From the NCBI GenBank assembly GCA_028274885.1, contig JAQCMX010000087.1:1-13643 (forward strand): a DNA stretch of 13,643 bases, read 5' to 3'. Positions 5,802 to 13,643 of the stretch are shown one piece after another. The notes below the pieces were generated by a model. That model worked only from the letters and a program-made list of their open reading frames with translations. It was not told the DNA's origin and ran no database searches. The translations under genes were made by a program, and so were the position numbers. Positions within the stretch are counted from its first letter, which is position 1, and the number at the start of each line of letters is the position of its first letter. The stretch comes from Haloarculaceae archaeon. Its GTDB lineage: Archaea > Halobacteriota > Halobacteria > Halobacteriales > Haloarculaceae.

Positions 5802-6782
5802 ATGCCGACAGGCCTTCTCGTCCCATTCGAAGTCGACGACATCGCGACGTTCTCCCGGCAGGCTGAATCACGCGGGTATGATTCCGTATGGACGGGGGAA
5901 CTCTGGGAACAGGACGCCTTCGTCGCGTTGACGGAGGTCGGAGCAGCAACTGATGCGGTTCGTCTGGGAACCACGATTGCGAACATCTACGGGCGGTCAC
6001 CCGCGACACTCGCACAGGCAGCCGCCACGCTCGATGACGCCGCCGACGGGCGGGCGGTACTCGGTCTCGGAACCAGTACAAAAAAAGTCATCGAAGACCT
6101 CCATGGGGTACCCTTCGAGAATCCGGCCCGGAGACTCCACGAGACGGTCGAACTCACCAAAGAGTTTCTCACCAGCAAGGGTCCTGTCGCCTACGAGGGC
6201 GAGTGTTTCGAGGTTGCCGACTTTCCGGGCCTCGGTGCCGACGTCGAGGTGTACGCCGCATCACTCGGTCCCGCAAACCGCCGTGCCACGGGACGGACCG
6301 CAGACGGGTGGTTACCCCACAATATCCCGTTCGAGGATCTTGGGGACGCCTTCGAGACAATCGCAGAGACCGCCCGCCAGGCGGGGCGTGATCCCGACGA
6401 GATCAGTGTGACACCGTGGGTCCCAGCAGCGGTAACCGAAGATCCCGAAACCGCACGCGACGCGATCCGGGGGCACCTGGCGTACTACGTCGGCAACGGC
6501 GAAGGGTACCGACGGACAGTTGCAAAGCGGTTCCCCGACGCGGCTGATGCGGTTGCAACGGCGTGGCGGTCGGGTGAGCGTGGTGATGCCACTGCGGCTG
6601 TGACCGACGAGATGGTCGCTGCACTCGGTGTCGCCGGGACACCCGAACAGGCCCGGCAGCAACTTGCCGAGGTTGCGTCGATGGACATCGTCGACGAACC
6701 CCTCGTCGCGATTCCCAACGGGGCCGGCGAGCAACTCCGGGAGCGCACGGTCGAAGCGCTTGCACCGGACAAACAGGACTGA
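5802..6782 (+). CDS. LLM-class (luciferase-like) F420-dependent oxidoreductase
   Basis: This 326-aa luciferase-like TIM-barrel protein has the pattern of the F420-dependent branch found in haloarchaea, where coenzyme F420 is the hydride carrier. I infer that cofactor from family and lineage, because no residue proves it. Visible elements: FSRQAESRGYDSVWTGE (17-33), the family's first barrel helix and strand; AVRLGTTIANIYGRSPATLA (50-69); GRAVLGLGTSTK (80-91); a typical helix, RLHETVELTKEFL; and RTADGWLPHN near the end of the barrel. The C-terminal GVAGTPEQARQQL motif is the usual late segment of the family. It may belong to the NP1902A-like (TIGR04024) subfamily, which I could not check. The substrate is unknown. 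The start at 5802 is set by its TATA box and the canonical MPTGLLVPFE beginning. Confidence 0.88.
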   Translation: MPTGLLVPFEVDDIATFSRQAESRGYDSVWTGELWEQDAFVALTEVGAATDAVRLGTTIANIYGRSPATLAQAAATLDDAADGRAVLGLGTSTKKVIEDLHGVPFENPARRLHETVELTKEFLTSKGPVAYEGECFEVADFPGLGADVEVYAASLGPANRRATGRTADGWLPHNIPFEDLGDAFETIAETARQAGRDPDEISVTPWVPAAVTEDPETARDAIRGHLAYYVGNGEGYRRTVAKRFPDAADAVATAWRSGERGDATAAVTDEMVAALGVAGTPEQARQQLAEVASMDIVDEPLVAIPNGAGEQLRERTVEALAPDKQD

Positions 6783-6810
6783 CTGCGAGACGGGATCGGC
6801 AGGGACGCTC

Positions 6811-6887
6811 ATACTGTTGGCTGTAACTGATCGACGATATTCGCCACCACGTGGCGAAATTCTTGAAAGACGTACAGCCAACAGTAT
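6811..6887. mobile_element. MITE-like inverted-repeat element, copy 2 (77 bp)
   Basis: The terminal repeats ATACTGTTGGCTGTA (6811-6825) and TACAGCCAACAGTAT (6873-6887) are perfect over 15 bp. The inner inverted repeat TTCGCCAC-CAC-GTGGCGAA forms an 8-bp stem with a 3-nt loop. The sequence matches copy 1 (1749-1828) in the same orientation, apart from scattered substitutions and 3 bp missing at the hairpin apex. Both copies are followed by CAAC, so the conserved unit may extend 4 bp past the right end. No open frame and no clear target duplication are seen. It ends 41 nt before the uvrB ATG and takes up most of the 146-nt gap between the LLM gene and uvrB. Confidence 0.72.
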
Positions 6888-6928
6888 CAACCGTGGCCAT
6901 CAAGTCGGTCGACACCTATTGTTAGATC

Positions 6929-8974
<2,046 letters not shown>

Positions 8975-9035
8975 TACCGAGTCTCGCCCCACCCGGTCCG
9001 TCCGAGGGTCCGTCGGGGGTGTCCGGGTTCCCGTC

Positions 9036-9566
9036 TCAGAGTGCCGTATCGTATTCGCTCTCGAAGTCTCGCTCGTCCCGGTAGGCATCGACGAAGGTTT
9101 CGACGTCGAACCGCTTCATCTCGCGTTCGAACTCCTCGAGGGTTGGCCCTTCGGCGTGACTGATCGCGTGTTCCATGAGTTCGACGACAAGTTCGACGAC
9201 GATCTCGTGGAGCGACCGGGCGTCAAACTCGGTGACCCAGACGAGTGCATAGCCGACCTGGCCGTCCCCGGAGACGTCGGCACTCGCCACCGCCTCGGGA
9301 AACTCCTCGCGCACCATCGCCAGCGCGTGGGGGGTGCCAAACTGGTCGAACTCGTCGTCGGTTTCGATTGTCTCGTGGAGTGTTTCGACGAGAAACTCCG
9401 GTAGAAACCGCGAGAGCGGATGAACGTCCATCACGACCGCGTGTGTCTCACCACAGGGACACTCGTACTCCCTGAGTCCCAGATCCAAGTCGCGTGCGCG
9501 GACCTGCTGGCCACAGGGAATGTCGAGTCTCTCGTCGGGTTCGCCGGGGACGCGCGGTTCCGCCAT
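9036..9566 (-). CDS. Uncharacterised haloarchaeal protein with Cys/His cluster (176 aa)
   Basis: This very acidic soluble protein probably belongs to a haloarchaeal family of unknown function; DUF5815 is my best recollection, unverified. The N-terminal third holds a possible metal site, with C18 (IPCGQQ) and then YECPCGETH with C36, C38 and H42. A central segment (PHALAMVREEFPEAV) leads to a strand, GQVGYALVWVTEFDARSLHE (102-121). A long helix (EIVVELVVELMEHAISHAEG) and an acidic C-terminus (FVDAYRDERDFESEYDTAL) follow. There are no membrane segments or signal peptide. The ATG at 9566 has a weak TATA-like TGTTATTG (9590-9597 on the minus strand) about 27 nt upstream. It converges with uvrB, leaving 61 nt between the stops, and follows the 136-aa gene on the same strand with 69 nt between. 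I see no catalytic motif. Confidence 0.82.
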   Translation of the reverse strand: MAEPRVPGEPDERLDIPCGQQVRARDLDLGLREYECPCGETHAVVMDVHPLSRFLPEFLVETLHETIETDDEFDQFGTPHALAMVREEFPEAVASADVSGDGQVGYALVWVTEFDARSLHEIVVELVVELMEHAISHAEGPTLEEFEREMKRFDVETFVDAYRDERDFESEYDTAL

Positions 9567-9635
9567 ATCGGGTCGTTCGATCGGAACGGCAATAACACCT
9601 GCGGGCGTGGACCAGTACCGCCGGACACGACACGA

Positions 9636-10046
9636 TCAGGGCCAGTCGTCGCGCGTCTCCTGTTCGACCTCAGTGGTCGTCTCCTCCGGCGCGAGTCGCC
9701 AGTCTGCGGCACCCGCGGCGTCTTCGAGATCAAGAAACTCCCAGTCGGTCGCCTCGGCGAGGCGTTCGTCCTCCTCGTCTACGCCGACGAGGACGTAGCG
9801 GTCGCTGTCGAACTGCTCTTTGATGTTGGTCAGGCTCTCCTTTCGAGTACGCGGTCCGGAAAAGAAGTCCTGTCGGATCCGGTGTTTCCGGGTGAAGTTC
9901 GTCACGACGTAGGTCGGTTTCTCCGAGATGACTCCCACGTAGTTGGTCCACTGCCGGGCGTCCGTGAACACGGTGTCCGGACTGTCGAGTTCTTTGAGTG
10001 CCTTTAGTTCGAACGCGAGGGTCATATCGCTGTTGCCGCCGTTCAT
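9636..10046 (-). CDS. Uncharacterised haloarchaeal protein (136 aa)
   Basis: This small acidic protein has no characterised motif I can name; it resembles a haloarchaea-only conserved family (possibly DUF7124, unverified). The N-terminal half looks folded and conserved in style: MTLAFELKALKELDSPD, then ARQWTNYVGVISEKPTYVV and a basic patch, TNFTRKHRIRQDFF (50-62), unusual in an otherwise acidic protein and possibly a nucleic-acid or phosphate-binding surface (inference). The C-terminus (ATDWEFLDLEDAAGAADWRL, then a Thr/Glu-rich tail) looks disordered. I chose the ATG at 10046 over a GTG two codons upstream because the TATA box at 10065-10072 lies about 22 nt before it. It may be co-transcribed with the following 176-aa gene, though that one has a weak box of its own. 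Confidence 0.8.
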   Translation of the reverse strand: MNGGNSDMTLAFELKALKELDSPDTVFTDARQWTNYVGVISEKPTYVVTNFTRKHRIRQDFFSGPRTRKESLTNIKEQFDSDRYVLVGVDEEDERLAEATDWEFLDLEDAAGAADWRLAPEETTTEVEQETRDDWP

Positions 10047-10064
10047 ACTCACTTGTAGGATACC

Positions 10065-10072
10065 TATAAAAA
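10065..10072 (-). promoter_or_regulatory. TATA box of the 136-aa protein gene
   Basis: The minus strand reads TTTTTATAGG next to a run of T. It is centred about 22 nt before the ATG at 10046 and only about 16 nt before the GTG at 10052, which favours the ATG as the start of a leaderless transcript. Confidence 0.55.
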
Positions 10073-10096
10073 AAGGCCGTCGGTCCGGTGGCCGCG

Positions 10097-11341
10097 TTAT
10101 TTGGCTTCGATCCCGGTTTCGAGAGCCTCGACGTCGACGTCGGGCTCCAGAAGGGCCGTTCGCTGATCGGCAACCTCCAACTGCTCACGCATGATCCGTT
10201 TGAACGTCGATTGCTGGGAGAGGTCTCCAATGAGAACGCCGCCGACGAGCTGTCCGTTCTCGAACGCGAGACGACGCCACTCCACATCGGAGTACGTGCG
10301 CTCTGCTTCGTCGTCGCCGCGGGTGGGATGGCCAAAGGAGAGAAAGGGGAAATCAAAGTGGGTGATGGAGTAGGTGGATACCCACTGAAACTCCGACGCC
10401 TCATCGTCGGCGATCATGTTTTTCGCGGCCACAGCGCCCTGTTCTTTGGCCGACCCCCAGGATCCATTCTGGGCGTAATCATCGATTATCGTATCATAAT
10501 AGCGCGTGATGTCACCGGCAGCGTAGATATCCTCGACGCTGGTCTGCATGTACTTATCGACGACGATCCCGTCGTCGGTTTCGATGCCGGTGTCCTGGAG
10601 CCACTCCGTATTGTAATTGAGGCCGATGGCGATACCACAAAACTCCCCATCGTAGCGGTCCCCGTTTGGATCGACTGCGGTCTCGACGTGGCCGTCGTCG
10701 TCGACCTCGAACCGGTCGACGCCGGAACCGAAGACGGGTGTGACGCCTTTTTCCACGAGGGCGTTGTGGACGATATCCGCACCATCGACCGAGAGCGCAT
10801 ACCGCCACCACCGGTTCCCCCGCATCAGGTAGTTGGCATCCAGGTTCTGTGCCGCACACACCGCCGCGAGGTCGATCCCCAGCAACCCCGCGCCGACGAC
10901 GATACCGGTTTCAGCGGATTGTGCATGTTCGCGGATGTGGCGGGCGTCCTCGAACGTCCAGAAGTGGTGGACACCCTCGGCATCGCTGTTGGCGACGGGC
11001 AACTGCGCCGGCGTCCCACCGGTCGCCGCGAGCAGTTTGTCGTACTCATAGACCTCGCCTGTGTGGGTGTGTATCTCGTGGGCGGCAGGATCGACCCGGG
11101 AGATGTGCGTGTTCAGTTCGAGGGTGATATCTCGCTCGTCGTACCAGTCCGGTTCGTGAATCGAGATGGGTGCCTCGGGGAGCTTTCCCTTCGCGAACTC
11201 CTTGATCAGGATCCGATTGTACAGCGCCTCCCCTTCGTCGGTGAGAACGGTGATATCGGCGTCCGAGTCCTCTTCCCGAATTGTTTCTGCCGCCGAACTT
11301 CCCGCGATTCCGTCCCCGACAATCACGTGCGACGTGCCCAT
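10097..11341 (-). CDS. NAD(P)/FAD-dependent oxidoreductase (pyridine nucleotide-disulfide family fold)
   Basis: This 414-aa two-dinucleotide-domain flavoprotein has an FAD-binding GDGIAGSSAAE (9-19) at the N-terminus, ATGGTP (106-111) closing the first FAD motif, a second Rossmann motif GAGLLGIDLA (150-159) for NAD(P)H, and IYAAGDI (272-278), the late FAD-contacting motif. This order is that of rubredoxin/ferredoxin reductase-like and NADH oxidase-like proteins. I see no CxxxxC redox disulfide near the FAD motif, so it is not a thioredoxin- or lipoamide-reductase type. A single Cys at the position used by CoA-disulfide reductases and Nox enzymes is also absent (the segment reads EALYNRILIKEF), so a carrier-reducing role is more likely. 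The C-terminal domain (about 320-414) is the family dimerisation region. The start is the ATG at 11341 with a TATA-like box 26 nt upstream; it is transcribed alone. Confidence 0.9.
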   Translation of the reverse strand: MGTSHVIVGDGIAGSSAAETIREEDSDADITVLTDEGEALYNRILIKEFAKGKLPEAPISIHEPDWYDERDITLELNTHISRVDPAAHEIHTHTGEVYEYDKLLAATGGTPAQLPVANSDAEGVHHFWTFEDARHIREHAQSAETGIVVGAGLLGIDLAAVCAAQNLDANYLMRGNRWWRYALSVDGADIVHNALVEKGVTPVFGSGVDRFEVDDDGHVETAVDPNGDRYDGEFCGIAIGLNYNTEWLQDTGIETDDGIVVDKYMQTSVEDIYAAGDITRYYDTIIDDYAQNGSWGSAKEQGAVAAKNMIADDEASEFQWVSTYSITHFDFPFLSFGHPTRGDDEAERTYSDVEWRRLAFENGQLVGGVLIGDLSQQSTFKRIMREQLEVADQRTALLEPDVDVEALETGIEAK

Positions 11342-11363
11342 ATAATAGATGTTATGGGTGTGG

Positions 11364-11370
11364 CTTAATG
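11364..11370 (-). promoter_or_regulatory. TATA-like box of the FAD oxidoreductase gene
   Basis: The minus strand reads CATTAAG, centred 26 nt before the ATG at 11341, consistent with a leaderless transcript. A second AT-rich stretch (CTATTATATGG) overlaps the start codon and is too close to serve as the box. Confidence 0.4.
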
Positions 11371-11422
11371 TGGATTGCTATTCGGCAGATGATAGCTGGC
11401 GAGACCGGTCAGGACTAACTAC

Positions 11423-11439
11423 CGGCCGGCAACCGGCCG
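11423..11439. repeat. GC-rich hairpin between the DRG and oxidoreductase genes
   Basis: CGGCCGG-CAA-CCGGCCG is a perfect 7-bp stem with a 3-nt loop in the 134-nt gap after the DRG stop. No T-run follows on the minus strand, so it is not a classical terminator, but it could mark a transcript 3' end. Confidence 0.35.
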
Positions 11440-11475
11440 TCCCATGCGGGAACGCCCTGTCGGTGGCGGGGAGTG

Positions 11476-12588
11476 TCACTTCGTCGTTAGGATCCGCAAC
11501 ACGTCCTCGTCAGCGAGTTCGTGATCAAGGCCGACCTGCTGTTTTTGATGTTTCGCGCTCGGGCCGCTCACACGGGCGAATCTGAACCGCTCACTGAACT
11601 CGCCGCCGAGTTTCTCACAGGCATCCTCGACGGTGTCGCCCGCAAAGAGGATGAGTGGCTCGTCGTAGTCGACGCCGCGGCCGGGTTTGTCCATGTAGAT
11701 GCGGATCAATCCCAGTTTCTCCCAGATCACATCACGCAGCGAGTCCAGTCCACGCTTCTTTTCGGCGCTGATGAAGATCGCTTCCTCGGGATCGATGTCG
11801 TGGGCGCACAACTGTTCGTTGACTGTCTCGAGATAGTTGGGTTCGATGAGGTCGGCCTTGTTGACGGTCACCAGCGACGGGAGATACACCCGGTTGTCCC
11901 GGATCCCGTCGATCAACCGATCGATGTCGACCTGTTCGCCGATGTTCACAGTCGCGTTTGCGTATCCGTGTTCGCGAAGAATGCCCGTGATCGTCCCCCT
12001 GTCGAGATCGAGATCCACGCTCGCGGTGAGAGAGATGCCGTCTTTGCCCTTTTTTCGCACCGAAACCCGCGGGGGGTGTTGATCCACCCGGACACCGTTT
12101 TTGTACAGTTCCTCGTGGAGTCGCTGGTACTGGTCGATTTCGAACACCGAGAGCACGAAGACAACGAGGTCGGCGGTCCGGACGACCGAGAGGACTTCCT
12201 GTCCGTCGCCGCGCCCGCTTGCTGCCCCTTCGATCAACCCCGGAACGTCGAGTAACTGGATGTTTGCACCCCGGTACTGCAACATCCCCGGATTGACATC
12301 GAGTGTCGTGAACTCGTAGGAACCCACCTCGCTGTCGGCGTTGGTCAGTGCGTTCAGGATTGTCGATTTCCCGACACTCGGGAAGCCGACGAGTGCTACC
12401 GTCGCATCGCCGGTTTTCTCCACGGCGTAGCCGGGACCACCCCCAGAGGAGGACTGCCGCCTTTCGAATTCCTCTTTTTTTTGAGCGAGTTTCGACTTTA
12501 GCCGGCCGATGTGCTGTTCGGTCGATTTGTTGTAGGGCGTGTTCGCGATTTCCTCCTCGAGTTCCCGGATCTCCTCTTCGAGCCCCAT
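11476..12588 (-). CDS. drg: DRG-family GTPase (Obg-HflX superfamily) with TGS domain
   Basis: This 370-aa protein has the full archaeal/eukaryotic DRG layout and almost the length of human DRG1 (367). An N-terminal helical segment (1-45, MGLEEEIRELEEEIANTPYN then a KSKLAQKKEEFERR coiled coil) precedes the G domain: G1 GFPSVGKST (68-76), switch I SYEFTTLDVNPG (90-101), G3 DVPG (114-117) with LIEGAASGRGDGQE, G4 NKAD (243-246), G5 SAE (274-276). An S5D2L-like insert lies between G3 and G4, and a C-terminal TGS domain (about 296-370, IYMDKPGRGVDYDEPLILF...) ends the protein. DRG proteins bind ribosomes and help translation; the exact archaeal role is not settled. The ATG at 12588 has a weak TATA-like GCTTTTGC (12613-12620 minus) about 28 nt upstream. 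Eight A residues encode KK in the coiled coil. Confidence 0.96.
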   Translation of the reverse strand: MGLEEEIRELEEEIANTPYNKSTEQHIGRLKSKLAQKKEEFERRQSSSGGGPGYAVEKTGDATVALVGFPSVGKSTILNALTNADSEVGSYEFTTLDVNPGMLQYRGANIQLLDVPGLIEGAASGRGDGQEVLSVVRTADLVVFVLSVFEIDQYQRLHEELYKNGVRVDQHPPRVSVRKKGKDGISLTASVDLDLDRGTITGILREHGYANATVNIGEQVDIDRLIDGIRDNRVYLPSLVTVNKADLIEPNYLETVNEQLCAHDIDPEEAIFISAEKKRGLDSLRDVIWEKLGLIRIYMDKPGRGVDYDEPLILFAGDTVEDACEKLGGEFSERFRFARVSGPSAKHQKQQVGLDHELADEDVLRILTTK

Positions 12589-12641
12589 TGTCGAACTTTC
12601 GGCCGTGGAAACGCAAAAGCGCTTTCGTCCGGATCCGGGTT

Positions 12642-12687
12642 CCCCCTGGCTCTCCGGGACAGAGCAGGGAAATCGAGGCCCAGGGGG
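12642..12687. repeat. Imperfect nested hairpin in the 263-nt gap upstream of drg
   Basis: CCCCCTGG (12642-12649) pairs with CCAGGGGG (12680-12687). Inside it GCTCT (12649-12653) can pair with AGAGC (12661-12665), sharing one base with the outer stem. The gap 12589-12851 holds no ORF I can support and no recognisable tRNA. The structure lies about 54 nt before the drg ATG and 165 nt past the stop of the beta-propeller gene, so it could be a 3' element of one, a 5' element of the other, or chance in GC-rich DNA. Confidence 0.35.
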
Positions 12688-12851
12688 ACCGTTCTCGGGT
12701 CGTTCCGGTCACAATTCGGAGAGACTGTGTGGATCCTTTCCGACGTGTTGAGACGACTCAGCGGTCCCAGCGCACTGGAGTGTCGTACGTGAGTGGCGCT
12801 CAAACTAGTCACAGAAGGCTGTATCAGATGTCGACCTCGCCCGACAGACAG

Positions 12852-13643
12852 TTACAGTTCGTGCCCGCAGGCACACTCTCCGATACAGTAGGTCGTCGCG
12901 TACGTCCCCGCCAGCCCGTCGATCCGGCCCAGTGCCGCGTCCACGGTCGCCTCGGTCCCCGCTGCTGGGCGTAACGTCGCCGCAGTGGCACCGTACGGCG
13001 CGGGGCCGACCTCGATCCGCCGGACGATCTCGCGACTCCCGCTGTCGATGACTGCGACCTCGTTTGTCGTCCGGACTGGAACGTAGAGCTTCTCCCGGTT
13101 CGGGTCCCACGTTCCCACAAACGCCGACCCACCCAGGTCGAGGCGATCCGACACCTCGCCGGCGTCCAGATCGACGACTGTCACGTCGTTGGTCCCCGGG
13201 GTGAACACGTACCCGACCTCGGAGTCCGGACCGATCTCGCTTGTCAGGGGTCCAGTTCCCATCCCTTCGTCCGGCCCCAGACGGGTGACCTCGACTGGCT
13301 CAGCGGGATCGCTTACGTCCCAGAGGCTCTCGCTTCCGCGCTGGCCCTCGTCGTGCTCGACAAGAAGGTGTGTTCCGTCCCACGACGCCGTTCCCATCCA
13401 CGGAGCGGGCGGAGCTCCCTCCCGGGACTCGACGGTAATCTGGGTTGCTATCTCGAAGGTGTCGACATCAAGAACAGTGAGCGTATCGCCGAATAGATCC
13501 GGCACGTACGCGTACTCCCCGTCGGGGTGGATCGTCACATCACAGGGACCAGGACCCTCGTTTTCACCGCGTCCTCGTTCGGGCTGGCGGTCGATTGTTG
13601 CTGTCACGTCGCCGAACGTCTCCGAACCGGGATCCGCGTCGAT
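12852..13643 (-). CDS. YVTN/YncE-like beta-propeller protein, 5' end cut by the window
   Basis: The last 263 residues of a beta-propeller protein are visible, and the frame stays open to the window edge, so the true start lies beyond 13643. The GTG at 13607 is not a start in this reading. The repeats follow the YVTN style, each with a strand ending in a turn and a V-x-D strand: EYAYVPDLFGDTLTVLDVDT, EVGYVFTPGTNDVTVVDLDA and KLYVPVRTTNEVAVIDSGS, followed by helper strands such as ATQITV, SDRLDL and VRRIEV. Such propellers often act at the cell surface or as interaction scaffolds; no enzyme activity can be assigned. The C-terminus ends in YCIGECACGHEL, a compact CxxxCxC group after the last blade. 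No signal peptide can be judged because the N-terminus is missing. Confidence 0.88.
   Translation of the reverse strand: MDADPGSETFGDVTATIDRQPERGRGENEGPGPCDVTIHPDGEYAYVPDLFGDTLTVLDVDTFEIATQITVESREGAPPAPWMGTASWDGTHLLVEHDEGQRGSESLWDVSDPAEPVEVTRLGPDEGMGTGPLTSEIGPDSEVGYVFTPGTNDVTVVDLDAGEVSDRLDLGGSAFVGTWDPNREKLYVPVRTTNEVAVIDSGSREIVRRIEVGPAPYGATAATLRPAAGTEATVDAALGRIDGLAGTYATTYCIGECACGHEL

Noticed and set aside
10088..11368. 426-codon plus-strand ORF antisense to the FAD oxidoreductase
   Set aside because: Mirror frame of a clear flavoprotein; no independent motif or promoter.
12600..12720. Possible tRNA around GGGTTCCCCC
   Set aside because: No T-arm consensus, acceptor stem or anticodon stem could be assembled on either strand.
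12498..12812. 104-codon minus-strand ORF crossing the gap into drg
   Set aside because: It overlaps the drg N-terminus out of frame and is Ser/Arg-rich without acidic bias or a domain.

Overview
The window is chromosomal DNA of a haloarchaeon (class Halobacteria). The evidence is a CdrS–FtsZ2 cell-division pair, acidic GC-rich coding sequence throughout, an archaeal DRG-family GTPase, a bacterial-type UvrB of the kind haloarchaea carry, and TATA-like boxes about 22-29 nt upstream of most start codons, which is the spacing of leaderless haloarchaeal transcripts. I cannot name the genus. There are 14 confident protein genes, one confident small gene (49 aa), one doubtful small Cys-rich ORF and two copies of a short inverted-repeat element. 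No rRNA, tRNA, CRISPR array or full-length insertion sequence is visible.

Layout. (1) 23-1404, plus: cdrS (ribbon-helix-helix regulator) and ftsZ2 (tubulin-like division GTPase), almost certainly one operon. (2) 1520-1669, minus: a 49-aa four-cysteine zinc-ribbon-like protein with its own TATA box and GGTGA ribosome-binding site. (3) 1749-1828: first copy of an inverted-repeat element. It is followed by a 216-aa haloarchaeal protein of unknown function (1867-2517, plus). (4) 2518-2685: a strong TATA box, a perfect palindrome and a doubtful 52-aa Cys-rich ORF. (5) 5222-2686, minus: lipoate/octanoate ligase or transferase, endonuclease IV and a SAM methyltransferase in series. (6) 5350-8974, plus: 4HBT thioesterase (divergent from the lipoate gene), an F420-type LLM oxidoreductase, the second copy of the element (6811-6887), then uvrB. 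(7) 13643-9036, minus: the 3' part of a YVTN beta-propeller protein, DRG GTPase, FAD/NAD oxidoreductase, and two uncharacterised haloarchaeal proteins.

How the genes fit together. CdrS and FtsZ2 form a known regulator-effector division module. Endonuclease IV (base excision repair) and UvrB (nucleotide excision repair) are both DNA-repair genes but sit on opposite strands 2.5 kb apart and do not look co-regulated. The rest is mostly single-gene transcription units, each with its own promoter, rather than one pathway.

Nothing here is an obvious new multi-gene system. The observations most worth following are: the paired 77/80-bp elements, in the same orientation and each ending about 40 nt before a start codon; the micro-protein beside ftsZ2; the palindrome-plus-TATA region at 2553-2737; and the LipM-like cysteine in the lipoate-ligase homologue.
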